From Capra hircus (lineage: Eukaryota; Chordata; Mammalia; Artiodactyla; Bovidae), in the NCBI RefSeq assembly GCF_001704415.2, contig NC_030822.1, positions 52,817,345 through 52,881,344 on the forward strand: a stretch of 64,000 nt of DNA, given 5' to 3'. The notes beneath the pieces were generated by a model. It worked only from the letters and a program-made list of their open reading frames with translations. It made no database searches and was not told the DNA's origin. Below, one piece after another: positions 1-11,400 of this stretch; within the stretch, counting starts at the first letter, position 1, and every line of letters begins with the position of its first letter. Both the position numbers and the translations under genes were made by a program.

Positions 1-90
1 CTCCAGGGGATCTTCCTGACCCAGGGATTCAACCCAGGTCTCCTGCATTGCAGGCAGACTCTTTACTGTCTGAGCCACTGGGGAAGCCCC
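1..90 (-). repeat. Bov-tA type SINE, cut by window edge
   Basis: The stretch reads as the reverse complement of the 5' half of a Bov-tA SINE: 'gatcttcctgacccaggg', then 'tctcctgcattgcaggcag', ending in 'ggggaagccc', which is the inverted element head. The rest lies outside the window. Confidence 0.85.
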
Positions 91-549
91 AAAAGGCAGA
101 AAGGTTAAGCGTTTACCCTACTTCAGAGTTATAGCTTAAAAAAACACATCCTAATCTGAGATTTCAAGTTACAAATACTCCAGGAGTTAGAATTTGCTAT
201 AGGTCTCGACAGATGGTGAAAACGAGGCCCAGGGAAGTTAATCAACTTGCTCAGAGTCACAGGCCTGGGAATATGTCTGGCCCAAGGCTCTGTCCACAAT
301 CCTGGGATGCCTTTTTAGGTTGAGTCAGAGAACTACGTGCATGTAAATAGGGTCATGATGAGAGAGGAAAGGGCGGCTGGGAGACTGGGAGTTCTGACCA
401 CCTCTCCCTCTGTTCAGAGCCATGTACCAGGCTCTGGGGGACGTCCAGATAAGGAGGCCAAGCCTGCCTTCCCAGATCTTATGGCCTCACTGGGAAATGA
501 GCCAGACGCAGGAAGAAGTCCAGTGGAAAGTTGGAAGCAAGTGCTGCAG

Positions 550-690
550 TGGTGTCGTGGAAAGAGTCTGGACTGGGAGTGAGGAGACCCGGGCGCCCCT
601 TCCAGCTGTCACTCACCAGCCACGTGATTTCAGGCCTGTCCTTTTACCACCCTCTGCCTCAGTTTCCTTACCTCTGAACATCCTATCTCT
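550..690 (-). repeat. Probable MIR SINE remnant
   Basis: It carries the MIR-like core 'cctcagtttccttacctctg' after a segment resembling the 'tcactcaccagccacgtgat' part of the family. It is diverged, and family assignment is by eye. Confidence 0.45.
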
Positions 691-718
691 TCAAAATAAA
701 AGCTCTATGGTGCTACAT

Positions 719-916
719 GGGCTTCCCTGGTAGCTCAGATGGTAAAGAGTCTGCCTGCAATGCAGGAGACACAGGAGATGCAGGTTCCATCCCTGGGTCA
801 AGAAGATCCCCTGGACAAGGGAATGGCAATCCACTCCAGTATTCTTGCCTGGAGAATCCTCATGGACAGAGGAACCTGCAGTCCGTGGGATCACAAAGAG
901 TTGGACATGGCTGAGT
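719..916 (+). repeat. Bov-tA type SINE
   Basis: A full-length-looking element starts 'gggcttccctggtagctcag' (tRNA-like head). It continues through 'ctgcctgcaatgcaggagac' and 'actccagtattcttgcctgg' and ends near 'cacaaagagttggacatggc'. Open frames across it are chance products of the repeat. Confidence 0.92.
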
Positions 917-1413
917 GTGGGAAGAGCAAATTAATGCAGCTGCACTATATTGATATTTAGGGTGTCCCCCAGGGCTCACCCCTCCTAGCACAACCTCAGA
1001 AAGGCTCTTGCTTTGAGTTGATGACACGAATTAAATGTTCCCAGGACTCACAACTGCCAGGCAACCTGGGAGGTGAGGAGTAGGTGGTGGCTCAAGTGGC
1101 TTTCTCTAGGCCTTGCCTCCACCAGCCTTTCCTAGGCTTATGAACTCTGCCTTCTATTCCCAAGCTAGCCAGAGCCACATAATTGTTTTTCTCTGAACAA
1201 ACTAAGCCTGCTATCTAACTGCTATCTTCCTGATTAAAAAGAGCCTGGAGATAAGCGCATCCAACTCTCTAGTTTTTTGAAGAAACTAAGGTCCAGAGAT
1301 GAGGCTGACTAGTCCAAGGTCATATGCTCTTGGCTTTCCGGCTAGTCTCCTTTCTTTTGGAACTTGGAGAACTTAATAGAAATGGATTGTTGGGGATGCA
1401 GCCTTGGCGATCT
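917..1413. other. Intergenic, nothing assigned
   Basis: About 500 bp between two SINEs with no splice-framed reading frame, no RNA gene and no repeat that I recognise. Confidence 0.5.
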
Positions 1414-1706
1414 CTCTTTTTTTTAAAATTTATTTACTTTTAAAATTCATTTTTATTTTTATCTGGCCTGCGTCTTTGCCACTGCGCATGTTGGCTGGTG
1501 AGCAGGGGCTACTCTAGTTGCGGTGGGCTGGCTTCCCTTGTTTCAGAGCAAGGGCTCTAGAGCACTGGTTCAGTAGTTGTGCTGCACGGGCTTAGTTGTT
1601 CCGCTGCATGTAGTATCTTCCCAGACCAGGGATCAACAAGCAATAAAACCCATGTGCCCTGCCTTGGCCTTCAGATTCTTAACCCCTGGACCACCAGGGA
1701 AGTCCT
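1414..1706 (-). repeat. CHR-type (tRNA-Glu derived) SINE
   Basis: An inverted CHR-family element. A T-rich end at 1417-1460 is the inverted A-rich tail. It is followed by diverged 'ctagttgcggtgggctggct' and closes with 'ccctggaccaccagggaagt', the inverted tRNA-like head. Confidence 0.8.
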
Positions 1707-2600
1707 CAATAGATATTTTTTGAACAAATAAGTAGATGTCAGAGAAGGATTCCTGGAGGAGTCAGGCATCATGCCTCCAAGTAGGACAGGATTGTCCTTG
1801 GTTGGGTGAACTGCTTATGGAAAAGGAAGTCTTAGATAGAAGATAATGGGAAATGGGAAATGGGGGAGGGAAGGAAGTAGGGGGAAAAAAGGAGAAAGCA
1901 ACCCTTGAAGGTCACTAACCTGGGAGGGTTGGGGAGGAAGGGTGTTAGCCCTATCTGCGATAGGAAGAAATGGTTGTGAGCACCTCGAATCCATCAAGAG
2001 GCCTCCTTTATGGGGGAGAAATCTGAAGGCAACTGAGCTTGAGGGGAGGGACACTGGTGGGGGATTATGTAGCTGATAGGAGTGTTGAAGCCTGGCTAGA
2101 GGTCTGCTTTTGCTGCTGGGGTCTGGAGGGAAGCAGACTCCAGGGAGTTCTGGGAAGGCCTGGGGAATAGAAAAGAAGCCGAGGGACAGCTTCCCTCTAC
2201 TGCCCTCCTTCATTAGGTTGAGACTCTGGCAGGATAGGGTGTCTTCTATTTTTCCTATCCTTCTCCAGGTGTCTGGGCATATGGGACCCACAAGTAGAGT
2301 CCCTAGGGCAAACATCTGGAAGTGACTGAGGCAGCCTGATAAGTGAGGATGGCATGGCAGAGATTGTGGAAGCTCCACCAGCCTCCCCAGAGGATCCTCT
2401 GTCTCTCCGAAGGTGCTGCTCCTGCAGGAGTACTCGAGCAGTCTCCAAAGTTTTCTTTCCACCAATCCCAACCTGAGCGCATCCTTTGCCAGAGACTGCT
2501 AAGCCAGGTCTAGCCACCAGGGGGCAAAAGAGCAGCCCTGAGGTCAGCGTCCCTCCGCTTCCCCACACGCACACCTGAAGGCCAAGATGGGCGGTGCCTC
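1707..2600. other. Intergenic, no gene recognised
   Basis: Open frames occur on both strands, the longest on the minus strand at 1815-2471. None resembles a known protein, and their composition (proline, serine and leucine rich) follows the base composition. Nothing else is assigned. Confidence 0.45.
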
Positions 2601-4340
2601 ACCTGGCTCTCACAGGGCGCCTGGGAGCTCCGTTAACCCTTTACTGCCTAGATTGAGGCACTGCCTTCAGGCAGAGTCTTCCGTGGCAGAATTGGGCGCG
2701 CAAATCTGACGGCGAAGGAAGTGCTGCTTAGGCGAGGGGCGAGGGTGGAAGTGAAGTCAGGGTTTCCGGCTCCTCGGGCTAGCTGGGGCTGGGGGAGGCT
2801 AGCATTCCCCGCCTCTGTTAGGTAGCTGCTCCCGCAGATGGGTGAAGGCGCCCTCTGGAATCCAAAGAGGTCCTGGGCTGCGGTCACCTGCGCGGGGCCT
2901 CGCGGGCGGGATGAGGAGAACGCCGAGGCCGCCACGGCACCCAAACTTCCGGGTTCCCTGCAGCCTTGTATCTATCTGTCAGGGCTCTTTGCAGCAATTA
3001 GTGGGGGTGGCGGCGGGAGGGCGGCCAAAGGGATGAGGAAGAGGCACCGAGGTGGCGGGGGAGGGCAAGAGAGTTAAGATTTGGCAGAAGAGCGGGCTGG
3101 GTTACGCAGCTCTCAGGCGCCGGGTTTTTGTGGGTCGCTTTTCGAGGACTAGGCAGCTTTCCAGGGCTCTGACAAGACCGAGTTCCAGACTGGGTTCTGG
3201 GCCACAAGGTGTTAAGCCGTGGGTGGGAGTGGGGTCTGGAGTCCCTCCCTCTTGCCCTCCCTCACAAGCGTCACCACCTAGGAGTCCACCGGGCTGGCGC
3301 TCGAGGAGTTAAGTCTGCCCGCATTCTGCAAAGACTGGAGCCGGGGAGAGGGAGGAAAGGGGGAAGGAGGGGGTAGAGGACAAGGGTAAGCGGACTGCAG
3401 GGAGACAGCGCCAGGAACCCCCTCCCCAGGGACCTGGCCCCTGGGCCCCCAGCCCCAAAAGAGGCCCTGCCCTCCCCGGGGTCGTGCTCTCTCCCCCGCC
3501 GCCCTGCCTCCGCCCTCCAGCTTTGTGTCCCCAGGAGGGTGGGCTGCAGAATTTCCAGCCAAGCCTTGGCTGCCTGCTCAGTTTTTCCAAACCCTCCAGT
3601 CGGGGAAGGCGGGAGCCCTGTCAGGATAAGAGTCCCTCCCCCACTGCCCCTGCCGGCCCCCTTTCCCAGCCTCCCTCTCCCTGCCCCCCGCACATTTTCC
3701 AAACTCCTTCCCCAATCCGACCCTGGTCCCTACGCCCCCAATCCCCACCTCTATTGCCTCCCAAGTTCCAAGTTCAGGTTGGAAGGGGCCAAGTGGGTCC
3801 CACAATTCTGGAGAGGCGCTGGTAACACCGTACTCCTCAGGCCAACCCTGAGACCTGCTGGGCGCCCGCCGGACTCCCAGCCTGGCGCCCGCCCCATCCC
3901 AGGACGTGGCCCCAAAGGCCACCAGGGAGGGTGGCCCAGGGGTCTCCCGCCCCGGAGTGGAGGCGGTGCCGGGGGCGCCGGTCGAGCTGGGCGGCGGGCC
4001 CTGTGCTGCTGGTGCCAGGCCCTGGGGCAGGCTTCGAGGAGGGGCAAAGTGTTCCGAGCTCTGGCACTGCTCTGTCCAGCAGGTCTATTATATAATAATC
4101 ACCATCTATCAGGAAGCCAGGCAGCTGGAGTGAGTGGAGAAGCCAGGATGCCCAGATCCGCTCCTTGTCCAGGGCTCAGGAAAGTGTCTTCATCAAGGTG
4201 GGGGGTGTGGCTGCAGCCCAGAGGTGAAACCAAGTTGGGGGGCTAGGGGCAAGTGAGGGGAGCTGGGCAGTCCGAAGGCATCCCCACAAGCCCCGCCCCA
4301 AAAAGCTGACTGACAGTGCCCTGAGCCAATGATTGAAGTC
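2601..4340. other. GC-rich block upstream of BCL9L, function unassigned
   Basis: This stretch is GC-rich with local CpG enrichment (for example around 2880-3060 and 3940-4050). A short AT-rich palindromic run 'ctattatataataat' sits at about 4085. It could be a distal promoter or enhancer, or simply local composition. No exon with convincing splice sites and no known protein is visible. Confidence 0.3.
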
Positions 4341-5264
4341 ACTGTGGGGGTTCAAAGTTAACCCTTTCTTGGATTTTTTGTCGCTTAGGGGATAGAGTCC
4401 CTTCCCAGGAAGTGTTCCCTAGTTCAGAATTTCTCCCACCTGCCCGAGATCGGCGATGAGTACCAGCTGGAGGGTCCTTTCGTCCTCGTCATCCCAGGTA
4501 GAAGTCTCAGATAATCAATAGCCCTAACACCGCTCACCCCCTACCCCCACCCCAAAAGTTAATTGCATTACAAAATGTGGTTGTGTGTACAAGTTGTGGT
4601 TCCAGAAACAGACCCGCGTAACGCTGGCTCTCCCACACTGCACCACGAACACGCACTCTCACAAAACAATACCCATGCCCGAACTTCCACCGACACTCGC
4701 TGACACACCTGTGACACTCCTCGTGACACAGTGACACAGAGATATGGGAAAACACACGGTGATTCCCCGAACTCGCCAGTAGAGGGAGCCACTCTGTTCC
4801 AGCAATGGGCCACGGGCCTCTCTCTCCTCGCTCACTCCAGGGTTCCACCCAGAACTCTTGGCTGCCTAGAGCTGGGGCTCCGCATCCCAACCTGGAACCT
4901 ACGCTGGGGCAATGAGTCACAGCCCCACCCAAGGGAGTGCTCTACATGTCACCTCCACGGGACATGCCGAATACACTGGAACTTACTGTGTGCCACAGTT
5001 AACTGACCCCTTGCAACATGGCCATCACTCCCTGCTACAAACATTGTTTTCTGGACCTGCTATGAACCCACGTGGTGCCAAACAGATAATCAAGCCCATG
5101 TGTCTTGTCACGTATGTAAATAGGAAACTAATCCAAGTAACTGAATGGACCCTTCCTTCTAACAAGCAAATCCTCTGAGAAATAACCCTCTTGTCTTGTG
5201 GCTCATCTTATATATACCCTCAGGACCTAGAGAGGGGAGAGGAGATGAAACCCTACTTCTATGG

Positions 5265-5445
5265 GTCAGGTACCATCCTAGGCTCTGAGACCTTTTATAC
5301 CAGAGCTGAGCCTCTCTGGGCTTTAGTTTTCTTTTCGTTTAAGTGAGAATAATACCTACCTCATAGAGCTGTGATGATTCAATCCCTGACCCAGCTTGAT
5401 CTTAGCATAGCAGATAATAGACACTTGTCAAAGTTTTGTTGATTG
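5265..5445 (-). repeat. Probable MIR SINE remnant
   Basis: A diverged stretch containing 'aataatacctacctcatag' and an inverted 'gggctttagttttcttttcg' (the MIR-like 'cctcagtttcctc' motif), ending in 'agatgatagacac'-like sequence. Family assignment is by eye. Confidence 0.45.
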
Positions 5446-5614
5446 GCTCAAAGCAGGATCAAGAGATAATGTGTATGAAAATGCTTCGTAAATGTCATGT
5501 TAGGCACCCACAGGGAGTGTTATCTTCTCTCAGGGTTTCTCCCCCTTTTCTACCTGGGCCTCCCCAGACCTTGCTCAGCGCTCAACTCCAGGTAATCAAC
5601 CCATCCAGTGAGTA

Positions 5615-6605
5615 TTTCAGTCAGTTCAGTTCAATTCAGTTCAGTCACTCAATCATGTCTGACTGTTTGTGACCCCATGAATTGCAGCACACCAGGCCTC
5701 CCTGTCCATCACCAACTCCCGGAGTCCACTCAAACTCATGTCGGTGATGCCATCCAGCCATCTCATCCTCTGTTGTCCCCTTCTCCTCCTGCCCCCAATC
5801 CCTCCCAGCATCAGGGTCTTTTCCAATGAGTCAACTCTTCGCATGAGGTGGCCAAAGTATTGGAGTTTCAGCTTTAGCATCAGTCCTTCCAGTGAACACC
5901 CAGGACTGGTCTCCTTTAGAATGGACTGGTTGGATCTCCCTGCAGTCCAAGGGACTCTCAAGAGTCTTCTCCAACACCACAGTTCAAAAGCATCAATTCT
6001 TCAGCGCTCAGCTTTCTTCACAGTCCAACTCTCACATCCATACATGACCACTGGAAAAACCATAGCCTTGACTAGACGGACCTTTGTTGGCAAAGTAATG
6101 TCTCTGCTTTTGAATATGCTATCTAGGTTGGTCATAACTTTCCTTCCAAGGAGTAAGCATCTTTTAATTTCATGGCTGCAGTCACCATCTGCAGTGATTT
6201 TGGAGCCCCCAAAATAAAGTCTGACACTGTTTCCACTGTTTCCCCATCTATTTCCCATGAAGTGATGGGACCAGATGCCACGATCTTCGTTTTCTGAATG
6301 TTGAGCTTTAAGCTAACTTTTTCACTCTCCTCTTTCACTTTCATCAAGAGGCTTTTTAGTTCCTCTTCACTATCTGCCATAAGGGTGGTATCATCTGCAT
6401 ATCTGAGGTTATTGATATTTCTCTCGGCAATCTTGATTCCAGCTTGTGCTTCTGCCAGCCCAGTGTTTCTCATGATGTACTCTGCATATAAGTTAAATAA
6501 GCAGGATGACAATATACAGCCTTGATGTACTCCTTTTCCTATTTGGAACCAGTCTGTTGTTCCATGTCCAGTTCTAACTGTTGCTTCCTGACCTGCATAT
6601 AGGTT
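5615..6605 (-). mobile_element. BovB (RTE clade) LINE, 5'-truncated, with reverse-transcriptase remnants
   Basis: About 990 bp in minus orientation matches the bovine BovB/ART2A 3' region. The 3' end starts with repeated 'cagttcag' units at 5620-5645. Translating the minus strand around 6132-6512 gives a reverse-transcriptase fragment with the catalytic 'YADDTTLM' motif, and further frames with 'KLKLQYFGHLMRRVDSLEKT' around 5653-5961. The frames are interrupted between pieces and the 5' half (endonuclease) is missing, so it is a dead copy. BovB is known to have entered ruminants by horizontal transfer. Confidence 0.9.
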
Positions 6606-6914
6606 TTTCCTGGATCCCTATTATGAACCCAGCACTTGAGTGCTTATTATGTAGAGGCATAGAAGGCATGGTCTGGCCCTCAAGAATCTTTTGGGGCAAC
6701 TAGACATGCACATAGGAGAGTGAAGATAAAACATTCAAGTAGGTGCTCAGTTGGGTGACATAGATGTAATAGGTGGTCAAAAGAGTAGGAGGGCAGGGGC
6801 AGGGGAGAGCTCAGAGGAATCAAATAGCATGAGCAAAGGGGCTTGCTAGTGTCCTTCCTTCCTGAAGTGTCCATGCTTATTCTGGGTGTTTGGGGACAGT
6901 GGGATCCAGGGAAA

Positions 6915-7090
6915 GTGCCCTGGGATAAAGAGACCCAAACTCTAGTCCTTGGCTTGCCACTTTCTATCAGAGTAACCCTGAGGAAGTCCTTAACTAATGC
7001 AAGCCTTGGTGTCCTCATCAGTGTCTTGGGGCCATAACATTTCTCATAGGTTTGTGGCACACATTGATATAACATATGTGAAATGCTTTT
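6915..7090 (-). repeat. Probable MIR SINE remnant
   Basis: A diverged stretch with 'tggcttgccactttctatca', 'gaggaagtccttaacta' and 'tgtcctcatcagtg' in MIR order. Assignment is by eye. Confidence 0.5.
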
Positions 7091-7383
7091 TTAAAGCCCT
7101 TTACTTCTTTTTCATTGGATCTATTCTCCTGTAGGGTCTTGGGTGTTTTTCCGTAGCACTTTGAGACTGGGATAGAATTCTTTTGGGAAAACAAAGGTTT
7201 CATCTTCACAAGCACTTTGTTAGTATCCACATTGCATTCTGCTGAGGATCCAGCTGAAAAAATTCAGTCCACATCCTCAAGGACCTCATGGTCTACTAGG
7301 AAAGAGCGATGAATAAAGTGAATAAAGAGATGTTCAGAGCATAATGAATGTGGGTGGGTACGATGAAGCCGGGACCTAGTGGA

Positions 7384-7387
<4 letters not shown>

Positions 7388-7420
<33 letters not shown>
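7388..7420. repeat. (GT)n microsatellite
   Basis: About 16 uninterrupted GT units just upstream of the BCL9L CpG island. Confidence 0.95.
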
Positions 7421-8072
7421 GTGGGGTGGGGAGGTCTAGGCAACTCCCACTGCTTCCAGTCAGTGTAGATAGGCAGGTAGGCTTGTCAAATCTCTCCCCA
7501 GCCTGAGATGTTGTTAGCACGTCTCCTGCCCAGTCCTTGGGAATGGGGTGGAGGGAGGGATAGAAGCCCCCACCCCGCCCCCCGGCCAACCAGCCTCCCG
7601 CTAGCCGGCCGGGCGCCTTACCGAGTCAGACCACTGGGAGGCTGGGGGAGCCGGGTTGGGCGAGGAGGCGAGCGAGATGGGGGAGCTCTTATTTTGACAG
7701 GGGCCTCTCCGGGCTCTGGTATGAAGGCAGAAGGAGGCAGCCAGAGAGCCCCGATGCTTATTCAGGCTGGGGAGCGGAGCCGAGTGGAGGGGCGAGCGAG
7801 GCTCCGGCAGCGCAGGGGAGCCCGGGGAGGCGGCGGCGAGCGGCGGAGCCAGTGGCCGGACATGCCCCGGACTCGGGGCCGCTGCACCACCGCCGCCGCC
7901 CGGAGCCAGCCGGCCGGACACCCGCACGCCTGGGTCCCCCGGCGCCGCGCCGCCCGGGGGCTGCGACCCGGACCCTTCGCGTCCGACCAACAATAAGCGC
8001 CCAGACAGACCCCTCCCCGCCCCGCGCCCGCCTTCCCCGCGGGCCTCGGGGAAAGTGAAAGGAGGAGGCGAA

Positions 8073-8102
8073 GGAAGGAAGGAAGGAAGGAAGGGAGGAG
8101 GA
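8073..8102 (+). repeat. (GAAG)n-like purine repeat in the 5' exon region
   Basis: Tandem 'gaag' units run into 'ggaggaggagcagg' inside the CpG island and are probably transcribed as BCL9L 5' UTR. Confidence 0.85.
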
Positions 8103-8109
8103 GCAGGAG

Positions 8110-8432
8110 CCGGAGCCGTGAGGTTGGGGCCGAGACCCCAGCCCCGAGCCCCGAGCCGGGCGGGTGCGCGCGCTCTCCCGCCGCTGCCCGGCACCCACGA
8201 CCATGCTCCGCGGTTGGGAGGCAGGAACCCAGGCTCCCAGCGACCCTCGGATACCCACTCCCGGGCCGGGCTGGTATTGAGATCAAGGCGTCCAGGATCA
8301 AAAGATCACCACCTGCCCGCCTTCCTCCGCACCTCCAACTGGCGAGCAGGAGGACCCCAATCCACCCACCGACCCTGACCTGGTCATGGCGTCCAACTCC
8401 GGCCTGGCGTGAGGACCCCCGACCCGCGCGAG
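8110..8432 (+). other. BCL9L: BCL9L non-coding exon 1 (3' part; 5' end undefined)
   Basis: The exon ends '...cgcgcgag' followed by the donor 'gtgagg' at 8433. The start is uncertain and could lie several hundred bases further upstream in the CpG island. It contains no reading frame that continues into the coding exons. It carries a short upstream ORF at 8386-8412 (listed separately). Confidence 0.5.
8386..8412 (+). promoter_or_regulatory. Upstream ORF (8 codons plus stop) in BCL9L exon 1
   Basis: An ATG is followed by eight in-frame codons in all (MASNSGLA) and a TGA, 20 bp before the exon 1 donor. If exon 1 is used, this uORF precedes the main start codon and could lower translation. The effect is inferred and depends on the transcription start. 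Confidence 0.4.
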
Positions 8433-11400
8433 GTGAGGGGTGGGCTGGGACCAAGGGAGAAAAGTCATGCCAGGCCAGCTGAGGCGCTAGGAGGGAGATC
8501 CAGTTCGAACTGGGGAGGGGGGACACAGTTTGATTGTCTCTGGCCCTCTGGCACGCACCCTCAAGCTGTATAAGGGGTGGGAGACGCCCCCAGGGTTAGC
8601 GGAGGCTACTCTTGGGCCCCCAATCAGGTTGGCAGCCCCAGAGCACAGCGGGGAGGGCTCAGGGGCAGCCAGGGGACCCTGCCACCCTAGCGCAGAGAAC
8701 AAGGCCGGCCTTGGGCCAGCTGGAGCAGCAACCCTGCCCTGGGGGCTTCTGGGAGATGTAGTCCCCCTCCCAGGCTCACCAACCCCTTGGGTCTCAGCCC
8801 CCAGCACTCCTCTCCTGGCTGATAGGAGCCTCCGGAAGGAGGTGCACTGGGATTGGAGATTGCTGGGGGTCCCCCTCTGTCCCCAAGCACTGTCTAGGAG
8901 CAGCAGGGGCTGTGACTAGAGAAGTCTCCCCGAAGACTCTGAGTGGTGTGGGCTTGGTTGGGGGGTGGGGCAGTCACACAGTTCCTTGGAGGTGTCTCTG
9001 CCCAGGCTCAGAGGAGATGGCCCCTGCCTTGGTCCCGAGAGCTCTTGGGAGAGTAACGTGAGGAAGAGAAGGGAGGTTTAGGGCTTCTTGCTTGGCTGGA
9101 GTATGCCCTGTCCCAGGGCTGTTGGAATTTGTTTTCAGGGGACACTGAGGTCCTCTTAGGAGCTGAGAGGGAGGGTATCCCTGATGGTCAGGGAGTTGGG
9201 AGGGTGTCTCTCTGGAGCAGGGAGGCCAGGATCAGCTTCTATCTGTCTGTCCAGCTTCCTTCCTTCCGGGTTTTTCTGACACCCCCTCTTCCCTCCTCCT
9301 TCTGTCTGTCTGCTGCTTGGGGTGTGGGTCTGTGTCTGTGTCTGGTGGGGGGGCCTCTGCTGCAGGGAGGAAAAGTGTTATTCCGGGAGAGGTGTGCGGG
9401 GCATGTGATTGAGCCCTGGGAAAGGGGCTTGGAGGCCCCCTTGATCTTTGGCCTTGGTTTCCTGTTTTACCTAGGAAAGCTGTCTTTACACAGTGTCTGC
9501 TGTAACCCTGCTGATGCCTCTGGAGGAGGGCAGCTCTCTGAATAAGGCCTGCAGGGTGGGTGGGCTTCTGCTCCCCTTGCTCTCCCCCATTCTCAGCCTC
9601 TCCAAGGATCAGCCACTTCTTCTGGGCCGGGGCTGCCTGGCTTGTCTGCTGCCCCCCAGCACTGGCTTGGCTGCCTTCTCTAGGTCAGGACCATGATTTC
9701 ATGGCCCCAGGGGAAGAGCATGTTCAGGCCCTGTCTTTCTGGTATCAGCTCTGAGGCGCCTGCTGATAGAAGCCTCAGGACAGAGTGAGAATGGGAGAGA
9801 AAGGTAAGGAGCAGGGAGGTCTGGTATCAGGACATAAGGTGCTGCCCTCCCTCAGCTGATCAGGCTCCTTGGTCTTAGAGCACCAGGCCTGGAAGATCAG
9901 CCTTCTGGCCACTTCTCTCTGGAGGTTCTCTGCTAACCTGTGTTGCTTCAGATTGGGGTGGGGCAGGGGCTAATGTTGGGGAGAATTATCTCCTGAAGGA
10001 GAGAATATATATAGTCTTGGATCCAGAGTAATCTCTGTGCTTGGGCTAGCAGGGCCCTTACGCTGGACACGACTTCTGGAGGGCCATATGGAGACTCACA
10101 GTGAGTCTCCAGGTACTGAGGTTGAGGGTCCAGGTGGGAAGAGATGACAAGAGTTCCAGAGAGGGACTAGTGTTTGTGATCACAACAGTGATGATGTGGG
10201 ACCTAGTGAACTTGCTTTTTGAGTCTGTGTTGGGCACTCATGCTTTCTGTGGATAGTTTCTGCCTCCCAACTTCTGGGTATGTGAGTTAAACAGGAGCCC
10301 TGGGCTGGGGACTCAGCTTCCATGAACAGGCAGGGCAATAGCCTTCTGGGCACAGGCCTAGTGGGTGGCAGTGTCGACTCAGCAAGGGCTGGAATGCCTG
10401 GCACCTGCTTTAGATTAAAGGAGATGCCTGCAAAGGGGGCTGCCTGCCTGCAGGGGGAGGGGCTGGGATGGAGCTGCGTGGAGCCCAGGAGTGGGGTGGA
10501 AGGAAAGGACCAGGGTTGCAGGCAGCTCTGGCAGGAGTGGAAGGAGCCACCCAGAATAGCAGCCCACCTCCAGGGAGTCCAAGGCGGGAACTGGGGGCCC
10601 TCCACCGGCCTCTGGCGCCACAGGCTGCCACTCTGTCCAGCGCCCTGAGGGGCAGCTTCGGGGAGCCAGGGTGTCTGGGTGTCCGTCTTCCCAGGACTGG
10701 AAGAGGCTTCCAGGGAGGTGGGGGGTGCTTTGGGGTTCTCCTTGGCCTGATGCCACGTTGACTCTTCTGGGGGCTCCTGGGTTGCTGGTAGTGAGGCACC
10801 CCAAGAGTCTGGGCACCCAGGGGTGCTGGAAAACAGCACCCTTTCCCGGTGCCAGAAGCCCTGGGCTCTGCTAGGTTGCCGACTTGGGGGGGAGGGGGCA
10901 GAGGGGATGACACCGTGGGAAAGTGGGCAGCCGTGGGAGCCAAGCGGGTACAGGCTGGGTGCCGCGGGCAGGGAGCCTCTGCCAGGCCTGCTCTCCCTGG
11001 GGTGGGGCTGGTTGTTCCAGGGACTGGCTCAACCTGTTGAGCGCCTGGCTGCTCTAACCTGACATCTGTGTCCCTGGCTGCCAGCCCCACCGGCTGCCCA
11101 CCCGCAGCCACACTGTGGGGGCTGCCCCCGAGGATCTGGGGCCAGAAAGCTCTGACAGGCCAAAGGGCCAGTCGAGGCTCCTCCAGAGGCTCTTCCAGGG
11201 TGTGCCGAGTTTCCCCAGGTTCTACCCTCTAACTCCCAGAGCCTGGGCTGGAGCCAGTTGGAGGGCCGGGTAGCCAGAGGCTAGGAGCGAAGGGGCGAGG
11301 TGAAGAAAGCCACAGTGCTGGATCCGCTGCCGGGCACTCCGGCCGCCCTGAAGGCAGCCTGGAGTTACCGCCTGGAATTTCCTCCGCTGGGTGCCAGGGC

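Larger units (their letters stand above)
7560..8450 (+). promoter_or_regulatory. BCL9L: CpG-island promoter of BCL9L
   Basis: About 0.9 kb of very GC-rich, CpG-dense sequence contains the probable first exon and no obvious TATA box. It lies about 15 kb upstream of the start codon. Assigning it as the main BCL9L promoter rests on its position, the good splice donor at its 3' edge (8433) and the total gene length it implies (about 29 kb). The transcription start cannot be fixed from sequence. Confidence 0.65.

Noticed and set aside
719..790. tRNA-like sequences at SINE heads
   Set aside because: Bov-tA and CHR heads descend from tRNA genes, but they lack a full cloverleaf and are parts of dispersed repeats.
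1815..2471. 218-codon minus-strand frame upstream of BCL9L
   Set aside because: No similarity to any protein I know, no promoter or splice context; treated as chance.
7762..8526. 254-codon minus-strand frame over the first CpG island
   Set aside because: GC-rich shadow with no domain or splice evidence.
10180..11111. Overlapping 219- and 233-codon minus-strand frames in the BCL9L intron
   Set aside because: Two overlapping frames, both Pro/Ala/Ser-rich, in GC-rich intron; no exon signals.
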